From: an uncultured Lachnospiraceae bacterium
Lineage (GTDB): Bacteria > Bacillota > Clostridia > Lachnospirales > Lachnospiraceae
Assembly: GCA_910588535.1 (NCBI GenBank)
Contig: CAJUOO010000002.1
Location: 76,416 to 140,415, forward strand
Direction of reading: 5' to 3'
DNA: 64,000 bases
In this document: positions 37,372 through 47,412 of the stretch, one piece after another
Position numbering within the stretch: position 1 is the first letter of the stretch
Layout: the number at the start of each line of letters is the position of its first letter
Notes under the pieces: model-generated
Told to the model about the DNA's origin: nothing
What the model saw: the letters and a program-made list of their open reading frames with translations, nothing else
Databases searched by the model: none
Translations under genes and position numbers: made by a program

Positions 37372-38713
37372 ACGCTTGGCCAAAACATCGAATTGCTTCC
37401 AGCCGTATCCCCCTTTCACACAACCATTCCCTGACCTTTTTTTGAATTTTTTTATTTTTGATTGTTATTATAATATAGTCAAAAGATATCCGAAAAATAT
37501 TCTCTGGATCCTGTACCAAAAATTCACTCTCCGTATAATCCTTAAAACATCGATCCACCACAATCAACTCTTTGCAATAACCACTTTTTGATAGCTGGGA
37601 ATAATAATCTTGGCCTATTGTACCCGCTCCATATAAAATAACAACTTTATTTTTTTCTATTAAATTATATGGGAACGTCCAGCCCTGCATTTTAAAGTTT
37701 TGTATTTCAGCATTTTGCTGTGTCCAATGATAAAACAAATATTCTTCAAAAGAACTATCAATTATTCTCTTATATTCTTCATAATAGTAATTCTCAAATT
37801 GTTCCTTATCAGGATAAGTTAAAATATGAAAGACAGGCTCTGCTTGTTCTCTTGTATAATGAAAACATTTCTTTAATGCATGGAAAGATGACATTGCTCC
37901 CAGATAATAGATTTGAAATTCCAGCGCAAATACTAAAAAACTCTGCTGAAACCGCTGATAGAGCTTTTGCTGTTCTAATTCATTTTTTATTGAAAATAAC
38001 ATAGTATAGCCATTGATCCAATTTTCATCCATTGTATTAGACAAGGACTTCCCATTTCTTATTCTATGTACGGCTAATTTTTCTTTTACAAAACCTATTC
38101 TTTGTGCTCTGGCAAGCAGCATATACACAAAAAATCCATCCTCAGAAGAACGAAACTCCTGAAATTTATACCCTGTATATTTTACATATTCTGTCAAAAA
38201 AAGCTTGTCCCACGCCCAGCCCTTTGTAATCTGAAAAATTGCTGCATGTTTTAGAGCACTGCCTGAAAAGAAAGTACTATTACCAAGAAGTGCCTCTTCT
38301 CTCTCAAAATGCTTTATGATTCTTTTATTAGAAATAGAATCAAAACAATTATATTCGCAGATAACCACCTCCATATTCTGTTCCTCTGCGCTCCTATATA
38401 ATTTCTCCAGCATATCAAGACTATAATAATCATCTGCATCCAAAAAGGCTAGATACTTCCCTTGCGCCTGTTTCATACCATTATTCCGCGCTACACCGGC
38501 ATATTGATTTTTCTGTGAAATAATTTTAATTCTCGAATCTTTTTGTTTATATCTTTTTAAAATTGAAACCGTATTATCTGTAGAACCATCATCAACACAA
38601 ATAATCTCTATCTCATTTAAGGTCTGATGACATACACTATCTAAACATTGTTCTATATAATCCTCTTCGTTATAGGCCGCAATAATTACTGATACCTTTA
38701 TTTGATTATCCAT
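37337..38713 (-). CDS. GT2 glycosyltransferase with C-terminal Rossmann-like module
   Basis: Residues 1-220: KVSVIIAAYNEEDYIEQCLD, VDDGSTDNTVSIL, FLDADDYYSLDML. The tail contains VVILYGAGTIGQDYYSQLSK and DYIIITIKNKK, the locus module. I use the ATG at 38713 behind AAAGAGAAG; the in-frame codon at 38752 is less likely. It overlaps the GT8 gene downstream. Confidence 0.87.
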   Translation of the reverse strand: MDNQIKVSVIIAAYNEEDYIEQCLDSVCHQTLNEIEIICVDDGSTDNTVSILKRYKQKDSRIKIISQKNQYAGVARNNGMKQAQGKYLAFLDADDYYSLDMLEKLYRSAEEQNMEVVICEYNCFDSISNKRIIKHFEREEALLGNSTFFSGSALKHAAIFQITKGWAWDKLFLTEYVKYTGYKFQEFRSSEDGFFVYMLLARAQRIGFVKEKLAVHRIRNGKSLSNTMDENWINGYTMLFSIKNELEQQKLYQRFQQSFLVFALEFQIYYLGAMSSFHALKKCFHYTREQAEPVFHILTYPDKEQFENYYYEEYKRIIDSSFEEYLFYHWTQQNAEIQNFKMQGWTFPYNLIEKNKVVILYGAGTIGQDYYSQLSKSGYCKELIVVDRCFKDYTESEFLVQDPENIFRISFDYIIITIKNKKIQKKVREWLCERGIRLEAIRCFGQAYEDTSSICDRQ

Positions 38714-38769
38714 CAATTTCTTCTCTTTCTTTATATAAAATGAAATACTCAACTTTATAAAACGCTTGA

Positions 38770-40197
38770 CTATAATACTTCAAAAACTGGTAATTCTTTT
38801 ATCTTTAAATGCTGTTTTAATAACCAAACCGTAAGCATCCGTTCTGCAAAGAAACCTATTACACGTTTACTATATGGATCATACTTTGAAATATCAATTT
38901 TATGAGCTGCTTCGATCAAAAAAGAAAATAACCATTCACAGTATTCATCAAATATACCTTTCTTTGTCAGAAACATATTATATAAAAAAACTTTATGTCC
39001 ATTCATTACAGTCTTACATGCATCTATATAATCAGGCTGATTCTTCTCTAAAGACTCAAAAATAACTGCCTTTCCTCTTTCAAATGCACATTTTTGAATG
39101 GAATATTTAATACATTCCTCAATGTTATAAATATCTGTAGATCTAATACAGGAAGTTATCATATCATAATCCTGAAATATCCTGTCAATAGAATTTATAT
39201 CTAATATATTTTCCCTATTTCTAAGATCACTGTTTAAAAAATATCTTCGATAATGATTAATACCGACAATATCATGCTGCGTATTCTTCCAAATCCAATA
39301 AATAGCTGTACATTCATTTAACTTTTCATTTAGATATGAAATATTCTCCCCCGTCTTATCTGTGACAGCTTTTTGTTCAGGAGAATAATTTCCCACATAA
39401 ATCGGAACATACAACTCATCATTAAACACATTATATTTTTTATGTGTCACCACATAAATTTTTGTATTTTTATTATCTTTTTTGACTTTCTTTCTTCTAT
39501 TAACTACCCTAACACAACAATCTTTTGTTAGGTAAGTTTTTATGCTACCATATTCTTCTAAAAAAGAAAATTTAGATTTTTTCTCCCAGTAAGAAGAAAA
39601 TATAATAATATATTCAGAATTGCTCCGTCTTATATATTCCTCAAAATAAGTATTAGTGTCGGTAATTAATATAGCATCATATTTCTTATCTGCTACATCC
39701 AAACTCTTATAAATATTATTATAGATATTATAATAAAATAAGTATTTTGCCTCTCCAATACCATCAATTACAATTTCACTGTTTACAAATTCTTCTTTTG
39801 AATAATACATTCCAGTTAAATTTTCAATATTTATATCTAACAGGCTGCTAATTCTATACCTTCTTATCAAATCATTCAGCACAGCAAGACTATCTGAGCC
39901 TATAACCGGACTATTTTTTATTAAGACTTTATAAGAAACAATTTGCTCTTCTTTCACAAAAAGATTACCAATTAAATTCTGTTTAATATCTTCAAAATAT
40001 TTTAAATTAGTGCATATAACGATATAATCATATTGCATAAGAGGAATTTCAGAAGGATTGATCATTATTGTTCCATCCTCTCGATAGCTTCTTTCTATTT
40101 TTTTGTCCGCAACAGCGATAATATCAACGTCTTCAAATAAATCTCTAAACTTTTGATAAACAGCTCCTTTTCCATAAATAATGACCCTTCTTTTCAT
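38770..40197 (-). CDS. DUF4422 glycosyltransferase with N-terminal Rossmann-like module
   Basis: Residues 1-115 are the locus module (RRVIIYGKGAVYQKFRDLFE, VADKKIERSYR). The C-terminal 250 residues are DUF4422: YVVTHKKYNVFNDELYVPIY, AIYWIWKNTQHDIVGINHYR, RRYFLNSDLRNRE. DUF4422 proteins are capsular or exopolysaccharide glycosyltransferases. The stretch between (about 120-245) looks like a degenerate second fold. The start has GAGAGGATAAT upstream. Confidence 0.82.
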   Translation of the reverse strand: MKRRVIIYGKGAVYQKFRDLFEDVDIIAVADKKIERSYREDGTIMINPSEIPLMQYDYIVICTNLKYFEDIKQNLIGNLFVKEEQIVSYKVLIKNSPVIGSDSLAVLNDLIRRYRISSLLDINIENLTGMYYSKEEFVNSEIVIDGIGEAKYLFYYNIYNNIYKSLDVADKKYDAILITDTNTYFEEYIRRSNSEYIIIFSSYWEKKSKFSFLEEYGSIKTYLTKDCCVRVVNRRKKVKKDNKNTKIYVVTHKKYNVFNDELYVPIYVGNYSPEQKAVTDKTGENISYLNEKLNECTAIYWIWKNTQHDIVGINHYRRYFLNSDLRNRENILDINSIDRIFQDYDMITSCIRSTDIYNIEECIKYSIQKCAFERGKAVIFESLEKNQPDYIDACKTVMNGHKVFLYNMFLTKKGIFDEYCEWLFSFLIEAAHKIDISKYDPYSKRVIGFFAERMLTVWLLKQHLKIKELPVFEVL

Positions 40198-40214
40198 ATT
40201 ATCCTCTCACATCA

Positions 40215-41372
40215 TTACTTGCTAATTCGTTCCGTATAATACCTTATATAATCCTCTGCCATTCTTTCCATTGAATAATATTTAGAATATTCAGTTATAT
40301 AGTTCTTGTCCCAATCCTTTTGATACCACCTTATCATTGCATTAGCAAGCTCCTGATCACTTCTCTCCTTTGCCAGACAAACCACTTCTTCATCATTGAG
40401 ATCCATCGCACATTCTGAGTCAGAAAACATAATAACTGGGAGACCATATGCTATTGTTTCCAATGCAGCGATACTCAAGCCTTCTGCATAACTTGGCATA
40501 ATCAATCCCTGTGCTATGGAATAATATTTCTTTATTTCTTCATTATTTACTGCTCCTATATATATCAAGGAATCTTGCAATTTAGCATAATGGATGCTTT
40601 CCTGTAATGCACCGTTCATAGAATCTAGTCCACAGAATACAATTTTTATATTATTTTGCATTGCCTCAGGCAGCAATTGAAATGCTCTCACTGCCTGTAT
40701 CTGATTTTTTCTCTCCACTATCGTGCCAACACACAACAATACCTTTTTATTAGAAAGAGCATATTTCTCACACAGATTACTTACTTTCAAATCAGGAATA
40801 AAGTCTGTTCCATTTTGAATTATCGTAATATTATTAGAAGAAATAAAGGGAAAATTTTGAAGAATTTTGTTTTTCATTCCAGTACTCACAGCTATTACTT
40901 TCAGATCTGGTATATGATAGAGCTTTTCTTGCCATTCTATATTTTTATTATATTGTCCGAATTTTTTATCTCTTGATATAAATAAATGATCTGTATACAC
41001 ATAAGGAATATTTTTTTTGATGCATACTTCAATACAAAGCTGCATTAATTCTCCTATTCCATGAAAATTAACAATATCTGGATTTATTTTCTTAACTGCT
41101 AATTCAAATTTCTGTGCCATATTTTTGATATATTGCTCATCTCTAACTTGATCCGTATCTTCTTCATTTACTTTAAAATCCGTCCCAACAATAGTAATAT
41201 TATCTACTGTCTGCTCTGACAGCCAGCACTTCCCAATAAATAGATAGGATTCTGCTTTCCTTCCAATATATTCACAAATATTTTTTATTACCAATCCTCC
41301 TCCTGTGTAGTTTTTGCTAAATTCCTTTATCCGGCTATCATAAATTGTCCATGCCATAGATAAAACTTTCAT
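40215..41372 (-). CDS. GT4 glycosyltransferase
   Basis: A GT-B fold enzyme of 385 residues. The N-domain includes VNFHGIGELMQL and the C-domain has VLLCVGTIVERKNQIQAVRA and the donor site GLIMPSYAEGLSIAALETIA with the EX7E pattern. It lacks the accessory module found in its neighbours. It starts 20 bp after the extended end of the TylF-like gene. Confidence 0.9.
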   Translation of the reverse strand: MKVLSMAWTIYDSRIKEFSKNYTGGGLVIKNICEYIGRKAESYLFIGKCWLSEQTVDNITIVGTDFKVNEEDTDQVRDEQYIKNMAQKFELAVKKINPDIVNFHGIGELMQLCIEVCIKKNIPYVYTDHLFISRDKKFGQYNKNIEWQEKLYHIPDLKVIAVSTGMKNKILQNFPFISSNNITIIQNGTDFIPDLKVSNLCEKYALSNKKVLLCVGTIVERKNQIQAVRAFQLLPEAMQNNIKIVFCGLDSMNGALQESIHYAKLQDSLIYIGAVNNEEIKKYYSIAQGLIMPSYAEGLSIAALETIAYGLPVIMFSDSECAMDLNDEEVVCLAKERSDQELANAMIRWYQKDWDKNYITEYSKYYSMERMAEDYIRYYTERISK

Positions 41373-41392
41373 TTCTACCCTTTTTCCTCCTA

Positions 41393-42057
41393 CTATTCCT
41401 TTACTATATACGATGGTTTACCATGAGAAAAAGGAAATTTTTTTAGAAGTATTTTCTTATCTGCAAAAAATTCCTCTATTGCTAATGTCTCTCCCTCTAC
41501 AACAGCATAATCATCAAATATAATTACCCCCCCCGCACGACTCGATCGAACATTTCCTCCAAGCCTTTCTTAGCAGGCTCATATACATCTGTGTCAATAT
41601 GCAACAATGCTATTCTCTCACTTGGATTTTCTAATAAATACTGATCAACCGTATCCATAATATTTCCTTTTATTAATTCAACATTACTTATCTTTTTCAA
41701 AGCTAGACTTTTATAAAGATCCTCCTTTGACAAAAATTCTCCTTCAAATTGAGTATTCCATGCTTCTACAAATTCTTGATCACTCTTTATTTTATCCGCC
41801 ATCGGAAATTCATCAAACATATCAAAACCAACAATTCTTCTTGAATTTTCATTTTCTAATAACTCTCGAAACGTACAAAATTGTATTAAGGAGCTTCCTT
41901 TAAATACTCCTAATTCTATCACACTTCCCGGCAATTCAATAATCTTCTTATACAGCTCATAATGCGCCATAATATTTCCAAAACGATATGGATCAGACGT
42001 TAAATAAAAACCATTCTCATAATCAAAAGTTTTTTCCTCTTCATATTTTCCTATCAT
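41393..42057 (-). pseudogene. TylF-like O-methyltransferase interrupted at a poly-G tract
   Basis: SAM-dependent methyltransferase of the TylF/macrocin type: VIELGVFKGSSLIQFCTFRE, GFDMFDEFP and IALLHIDTDVYEPAKKGLEE with the metal-binding acids. As read it stops after RVVRGG at 41524. One more G in the G8 tract at 41527-41534 continues in frame as GGVIIFDDYAVVEGETLAIE and ends FSHGKPSYIVKE at 41393, exactly the missing family C-terminus, for about 221 residues. The ATG at 42057 has AAGGAG upstream; the earlier in-frame ATG at 42096 has no such support. Phase variation, true decay or a base-calling error are all possible. It would methylate a sugar of the surface polymer. Confidence 0.85.
41527..41534 (-). 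repeat. poly-G tract (G8) in the TylF-like gene
   Basis: Eight consecutive G on the coding strand, one short of the in-frame length of nine. Long G runs are rare in this AT-rich locus. Confidence 0.85.
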
Positions 42058-42103
42058 AGTATCTCCTTCTGTAAACATAGAAACATATCCATTCAATTTT
42101 CAA

Positions 42104-43180
42104 TCAATTATTTTCTAACATCTCATATTGTAAAACTGTATCTTCTAAAATATCCACTTTTGCTCTTTTTCCAAGCACACTCTCATATTTATCTGCTGTA
42201 ATTCCACTGCCCGGACGCTTCCATGTCAACATATCTTCTGTCAAATACTCCCCACATGTAATATTTTTCTTTGCAACCAAAGATCTTCTGGCATTTTCAC
42301 GAGCCTTTTTTTCTGAAGCCAAGCATTTCAAGCTTTCTTCTCCCCGCATATTATCAATTTTTTCTATTGATGCTATTATCTGGTTGGCATCCTCACAGTC
42401 CATTGCGTGATAATGATCATTCCCTTTCAATGTCTTATCTAACGTAAAATGTTTTTCAATAATTTGCGCCCCAAGATTATATGCTGTCTTTATCACATCA
42501 TAGTTTTTATCTGGTTTTGTGTGATTAGAATATCCTATAATCAAATCTGGAAATCTTTTTCTAAGTGAAAGTATCTTATTCAAATTTGCATGCTCATAAG
42601 GAGTAGGGTATTCCAGCACACAATGCATCAATATCAATTGTTTGTCATTATATTTTCTAATTAAATCTACTGTCCTGATAATTTCATCCTCATCAGATGC
42701 CCCAACAGACACTATCATTGGCTTATTTTTTCTGGCCTGATATTCTATAAAATTCAGATTATTTAAATCAGAAGATGATACCTTATAAAAATTCATTAAA
42801 TCTTCTAAATAGTCCGCCGAAAAAATATCAAATGGTGTAGATAAAAATTCTATCTTCTTCTCAATAGAATATTCTGCCAATATTTGATATTCTTTCTCCC
42901 CAAAGGAATCAAATTTTTTAAACAATTCATACTGAGATTTCGTCGGCTCCTCCGTGAGATCCCAATAATACGGCGAATTTATAGATGCTATTGTCTCTGC
43001 TTTGTATGATTGAAATTTAACAGCATGTATGCCAGATTCTTTCGCTTTCTCTATCATCAATTTTGCTGCTTCAATAACCGAAATCTGATACTTTTTGGCA
43101 ATATCATAATAGTTGACACCAATTTCTCCTATTAAAACAAATTTCCCCTGCCTTAATCTCGTTTCTATAATTTTTTCCAT
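42104..43180 (-). CDS. N-acetylneuraminate synthase family protein (NeuB/LegI/PseI-like)
   Basis: Condenses phosphoenolpyruvate with an aldose to form a nonulosonic or related ulosonic acid. The barrel (residues 1-280) has LIGEIGVNYYDIA, HAVKFQSYKAETIAS, MIVSVGASDEDEI and the strong IIEKHFTLDKTLKGNDHYHA. The C-terminal SAF (antifreeze-like) domain begins near 285 with ARENARRSLVAKKNITCGEY. The exact sugar (Neu5Ac, Leg, Pse or other) cannot be told. It lies 46 bp upstream of the TylF-like gene. Confidence 0.93.
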   Translation of the reverse strand: MEKIIETRLRQGKFVLIGEIGVNYYDIAKKYQISVIEAAKLMIEKAKESGIHAVKFQSYKAETIASINSPYYWDLTEEPTKSQYELFKKFDSFGEKEYQILAEYSIEKKIEFLSTPFDIFSADYLEDLMNFYKVSSSDLNNLNFIEYQARKNKPMIVSVGASDEDEIIRTVDLIRKYNDKQLILMHCVLEYPTPYEHANLNKILSLRKRFPDLIIGYSNHTKPDKNYDVIKTAYNLGAQIIEKHFTLDKTLKGNDHYHAMDCEDANQIIASIEKIDNMRGEESLKCLASEKKARENARRSLVAKKNITCGEYLTEDMLTWKRPGSGITADKYESVLGKRAKVDILEDTVLQYEMLENN

Positions 43181-43209
43181 ATATGCCTCCTAGGATTAAT
43201 ATTGTTATA

Positions 43210-44811
43210 TTACAGATTATTTATAAGATTCATAACATTTTTTCTCCCATTTCTTAAATCATGTGATAAAAGCTTATCATGAAAATATTGTCTACTTTTT
43301 TTTGAAAGAGACAGATACATCTTTAGGTTATTCTCTATCACCTCGTCTGTTGGATTAAGCCCTATATAGGTAAACCCATTTTCGTTACATGCAAATCCAT
43401 GATTTCTTTCTCTCTCATTCTGAGATAGAGCGATTGTTGGTATTCCAAGCATCGCTAGCTCGTATGCTGTTCTACCTCTAGAAGATAGAGCAATATCACA
43501 TTCTGACATTAATTCCGGCATATTGGGTACATCAAAGAAAACTCTAATATTTTTAAATTGATTATATTCCATCAATTCATCTACATTATGCTTTGCTCGT
43601 CCAAGTGTCACAACAAATTGATATGTATTGTATTCAGGTTTGACGATCATGTTTAAAATTCTATCCGTATAATTCTGAGGATCTGCCCCTCCAAATCCAA
43701 TAAATATTTTTGTTACTTTATCTTTTATTTTAATAGGCGAATAAAACATAAATACTTTATTCGAGATATAATATTTTTCTCCCGAAAATACTTGAGGTAC
43801 ATTTGACTGAGACAGAAGTGCATTAATCACAAGATCTGCTTTTAAAATACCTTCTCCCTCATCCTCAAAATTTATAATTTTTGCATTAGGCAAAACTGTT
43901 CTCAGGCCAATCATATAATCAATGGAGGTTCCTAATATATCATTTATAAATATTGTATAATTTTCTTTTCTGCAAATATCAAATAATTCCGCTATACCAT
44001 TCACAGGGAGCAGATTATGTGTTGTTGAACCAAAAACTTTGGCATCCGTTTGATTGCTATCATAAAAAATATCCGGTCGCACGTAAAACTCATCTGCAAC
44101 CTCAAGTGCTCGATAAATATGTCCTATTCCTCTTTTATTATTTCCATTTACATAAATTGCTACTTTTTCATGATTTAGAATAGCTGCAACATTCCTCAGA
44201 TCATCAAATGTATCTACATCCTGCGCCTCATCCTCTGGCATTTCAAAAATATCAACTATATTTCCAATTCTGCTATCTGGTGTTACCACAGAATATCTCG
44301 AAATTAAAAATGCACCTGTCTCTACGTAATTAGCAGGCAGATACTGCCGATTCAGCCTTTTCTTATAGTTCGGAACCTTTTTTCCATTTTCTGTGCGCCA
44401 TGAAAGGTGAGGAAGGTTAATTGCAGAAATTAATGTGTCAATATCATGTTCTAAAATATAGTCTATTGCCTTATCCAACGTTTTCACATCTAAGGTCGGA
44501 GAAGTAGGCTGTAAAGTAATAATATAATCCCAAGCTACATGATGTGGTATCGCATCATATATCACTGCATCAAGAGTAACATCATCACCACAAAGTTTGT
44601 CCTCCCTCCATCGAATATTCACACTCATCTGCTGTGCAATTAATCCAACATTCGGCGAATCTGTAGATACAATAATATCTGTAATATAACGTGATTCCTT
44701 TGCATTTCGAATGGCGTAATAAATAAGAGGATGCCCTCCCACAATACGTATATTCTTATTCGGAATCCCTTTCGATCCTGCCCTTGCTGGTATCACAGCC
44801 AATATTCTCAT
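43210..44811 (-). CDS. fusion of CMP-sugar synthetase (NeuA-like) and PseG-like domain
   Basis: Residues 1-225 are an acylneuraminate cytidylyltransferase: MRILAVIPARAGSKGIPNKN, DIIVSTDSPNVG, LQPTSPTLD, ending in EAQDVDTFDDLR. Residues 230-533 are PseG-like, a GT-B-type fold that removes UDP from a UDP-trideoxy-altrose derivative: GIGHIYRALEVADEFY, FGGADPQNYTDRIL, SSRGRTAYELAMLGIPTIAL. The fusion links hydrolysis of a UDP-sugar and CMP activation around the NeuB step. No PseB, PseC or PseH is present in the window. The ATG at 44811 was preferred to 44853 on family N-termini. Confidence 0.9.
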   Translation of the reverse strand: MRILAVIPARAGSKGIPNKNIRIVGGHPLIYYAIRNAKESRYITDIIVSTDSPNVGLIAQQMSVNIRWREDKLCGDDVTLDAVIYDAIPHHVAWDYIITLQPTSPTLDVKTLDKAIDYILEHDIDTLISAINLPHLSWRTENGKKVPNYKKRLNRQYLPANYVETGAFLISRYSVVTPDSRIGNIVDIFEMPEDEAQDVDTFDDLRNVAAILNHEKVAIYVNGNNKRGIGHIYRALEVADEFYVRPDIFYDSNQTDAKVFGSTTHNLLPVNGIAELFDICRKENYTIFINDILGTSIDYMIGLRTVLPNAKIINFEDEGEGILKADLVINALLSQSNVPQVFSGEKYYISNKVFMFYSPIKIKDKVTKIFIGFGGADPQNYTDRILNMIVKPEYNTYQFVVTLGRAKHNVDELMEYNQFKNIRVFFDVPNMPELMSECDIALSSRGRTAYELAMLGIPTIALSQNERERNHGFACNENGFTYIGLNPTDEVIENNLKMYLSLSKKSRQYFHDKLLSHDLRNGRKNVMNLINNL

Positions 44812-44867
44812 TTCTTTATAAATCCTTTCTGTCTCTTCAAGATATATATACAATAAAAATAATAAAT

Positions 44868-45998
44868 CTAAAATAATGTATCATATTCTACTCTTTCGAA
44901 TATCTCTAATTTTCCACCACGAGTTGCATTATAGATCTTAATACCATTCTCTTCTGCATATTTTTTTGCTGCCTTATATCCATCCAATTGCATATCAACA
45001 TCTGCAATATAGGAATATCCGTGTATTGCTTTCAGATCTTCTTTAAATTTCTCCTCCTCTTTTTCAATCATTTTAACATGATTATCCGTTGTGTTTATCT
45101 GCACTCTTCCATCTTTATATCGTTCTACAGAAAAAGACATATCCATACCTATAAGATATATCTCCTTAAATCCCATATATCCTGCTAACTGCAACATAGA
45201 ATATGTAACTGTTCCTGAATCATAAATCTGCTTACTACAGTCATCACTAAATAAAGGTAATTTTGTTTCTGGCTCAAATTCACGTTTTATAAATACATAG
45301 TATAAATTCTGTATTTCTTCATCATCTCTATATTGGAAACCATCCTTTATAATGCTAGTAAATGCTGCCCGGCATGTCGATGTTAGCATTTTTACATCCT
45401 CTTTTTGTGACATCATATTTTTACAAAAAACAGAATCACTGGCACAATAAAAAGTTGGTCTCCAGCTTGTACTCTTATATAATGCATAAATTGAATTACA
45501 AGCAAACGTATATTCTTTTTGTAGCTTTTCTAAATCAAAAATCCTTAAGCTTGGTCCATTTCCTATAATAAAACATCTTTTCCCTACATATCGATTATGA
45601 AATCTCTGTACTTTTTTTGTATATAAATTCCAATTTGTTTCCTTTTCATACATTTCAGATATTAATTTTTGAATATTAATAAAAACAAAAATATGATCTT
45701 CTAAAACACCTCTTCGTTTTAACTCCCCTATTATTTCATCTGTATAAATATAAGATGATATAATAAAATAATCTTCTTTTAATATTTCTTTAGAATATAA
45801 ATAAATTTTCTTTCCATCTACTTCTAATATTTTTGTATCTCTATCAATATACCCATCCCAACATATTCCATTATCACTTAGAAATCTTCCTAGTATCTTC
45901 CCATAAGTACCTGCACCTGCTATGTAAAGATTTCCTTCTTTTTTAAGTGAATCCGCCCATTTTAAAAAAATATCAATACTATCAATTCCTATTTCCAT
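44868..45998 (-). CDS. Maf/DUF115-type glycosyltransferase with N-terminal Rossmann-like module
   Basis: Residues 1-120 contain the locus module (LYIAGAGTYGKILGRFLSDN, YIDRDTKI). The rest is the MptE/DUF115 fold: RCFIIGNGPSLRIFDLEKLQ, TFACNSIYALYKSTSWRPTF, MGFKEIYLIGMDMSFS. Related Maf proteins transfer pseudaminic or legionaminic acid to flagellin; others act on capsule. It overlaps the KdsC-like gene by 17 bp, which supports a role in transfer of the ulosonic acid made here. Confidence 0.82.
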   Translation of the reverse strand: MEIGIDSIDIFLKWADSLKKEGNLYIAGAGTYGKILGRFLSDNGICWDGYIDRDTKILEVDGKKIYLYSKEILKEDYFIISSYIYTDEIIGELKRRGVLEDHIFVFINIQKLISEMYEKETNWNLYTKKVQRFHNRYVGKRCFIIGNGPSLRIFDLEKLQKEYTFACNSIYALYKSTSWRPTFYCASDSVFCKNMMSQKEDVKMLTSTCRAAFTSIIKDGFQYRDDEEIQNLYYVFIKREFEPETKLPLFSDDCSKQIYDSGTVTYSMLQLAGYMGFKEIYLIGMDMSFSVERYKDGRVQINTTDNHVKMIEKEEEKFKEDLKAIHGYSYIADVDMQLDGYKAAKKYAEENGIKIYNATRGGKLEIFERVEYDTLF

Positions 45999-46461
45999 TT
46001 ATTCTATTCTCTTTCAACCAATCAACAAATTCCCTTACGGCTCCATTTCCCCCATTACATACTGTTACATAATCTGCAATTTCTTTAATCTCTTTTACTG
46101 CATCTGAGGGACAGCCTCTTACAGCCACCCGCTTCATGCAATCCAGATCATTAATATCATCACCAATGTAAGCTGTTTCTTTTAAAGAGATCCCCTCTGC
46201 CTGTAGTACCTCTAACATATCTTTCACTTTATCTATACTTCCTTGTATCACTCTTGTAATACCAAGCTCTCTACATCTATGAATAACAATATCAGATTCT
46301 CTTCCTGTTATAATAATTGGAATGATTCCCATATCAGGTAATAACTTTGTGATAGCATATCCATCCTTTACATGAAATCGCTTCATCAGTTCTCCCCGTC
46401 TTCCTATATATAATCCTCCATCTGTCAACGTACCATCTACATCCATTATCAATGCTTTCAT
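45982..46461 (-). CDS. KdsC-like HAD phosphatase
   Basis: A 159-residue C0-type HAD phosphatase. The nucleophile motif is MKALIMDVDGTLTDGGLYIG, followed by VKDGYAITKL, ITGRES, KDMLEVLQ and YIGDDINDLDCMKRV. The KDO-8-phosphate and N-acylneuraminate-9-phosphate phosphatases belong here. It suggests that the synthase product, or its precursor, is phosphorylated. It overlaps the Maf-like gene. Confidence 0.9.
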   Translation of the reverse strand: MKALIMDVDGTLTDGGLYIGRRGELMKRFHVKDGYAITKLLPDMGIIPIIITGRESDIVIHRCRELGITRVIQGSIDKVKDMLEVLQAEGISLKETAYIGDDINDLDCMKRVAVRGCPSDAVKEIKEIADYVTVCNGGNGAVREFVDWLKENRINGNRN

Positions 46462-46476
46462 CTTTTCTAATTCCTT

Positions 46477-47412
46477 TTATTTTAACAAATCATAAATCTT
46501 TTGACCCGAAACATGATATCTTCGTTTAATTTCTGCTGAGGGTCCAGACATTGTAAATTCATCATAAAAACCAACTGGCTTAACAACTGCTTTATGCTTT
46601 CTTCCACTCAGACATTCACACACAGCACTATATAACCCTCCCACAATAGAATGATTTTCCACCGTTATTATTGTTGATACTTTATCAGCAACTTCATTGA
46701 TACACTCTCTATCGATTGGCTTTATTGTCCTTATAGAGATTAATTTCCCCAGCTTTCCAACTTCATTTAATTTTTGCCATCCTGACCACGCCTCTTTTAA
46801 TGAAGTTCCTTCAAAAATTATTGCAAAATCATCTCCCTCATCCCTCAAGTACTCTGCTTTTCCAATAATAAATTTACAATCTTTTGTATGAAAAATAGGC
46901 TGTTCTTCTCTTGCTACTCTCATATATACAGGCCCCTGATATGCAAGCATTGCTTTCATAGCTGCCTTTACATCATTTTCATCAGAAGGAGATAATACTG
47001 TCATTCTTGGCAGCACTCTTGAGATTGCCATATCCTCTGTAGCATGATGTCCTGATCCATCTTGCCCATCATCCACTCCTGCATGTGTTCCAATTATTTT
47101 AACATTTAAATTAGAATTACATATTTGTCTCGTTTGTGCCCATGTCATTCCATTTGAAAAAATTGCCAGTGCAACATACACAGGAACAAACCCCTCCTCT
47201 GCCAATCCACCTGACACACTCATGGTACTTTGCTCCGCAATACCCATCTCAAAAAATCTAGTTGGATATCTTTCATGAAACATTTCTATATTGCAGGAAA
47301 CAGAAACATCACTTGATAAAACTACAATTTTATCATTTTCACTGGCTACTTCTAGTAAAGTAGGACCTATTGCATCTTTTGGTATCGTATATAAATAACT
47401 CGATTCCATCAA
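46477..47412 (-). CDS. transketolase-like enzyme, C-terminal subunit
   Basis: A 311-residue Pyr plus C-terminal domain protein: EMGIAEQSTMSVSGGLAEEG with the catalytic Glu that activates thiamine diphosphate, GSGHHATEDMAISRVLPRMT, and TIITVENHSIVGGLYSAVCE. Split transketolases of this type transfer two-carbon (ketol) units to an aldehyde. It shares an ATGA junction with the N-terminal subunit gene upstream, so the two subunits should be made in equal amount. Confidence 0.92.
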   Translation of the reverse strand: MMESSYLYTIPKDAIGPTLLEVASENDKIVVLSSDVSVSCNIEMFHERYPTRFFEMGIAEQSTMSVSGGLAEEGFVPVYVALAIFSNGMTWAQTRQICNSNLNVKIIGTHAGVDDGQDGSGHHATEDMAISRVLPRMTVLSPSDENDVKAAMKAMLAYQGPVYMRVAREEQPIFHTKDCKFIIGKAEYLRDEGDDFAIIFEGTSLKEAWSGWQKLNEVGKLGKLISIRTIKPIDRECINEVADKVSTIITVENHSIVGGLYSAVCECLSGRKHKAVVKPVGFYDEFTMSGPSAEIKRRYHVSGQKIYDLLK

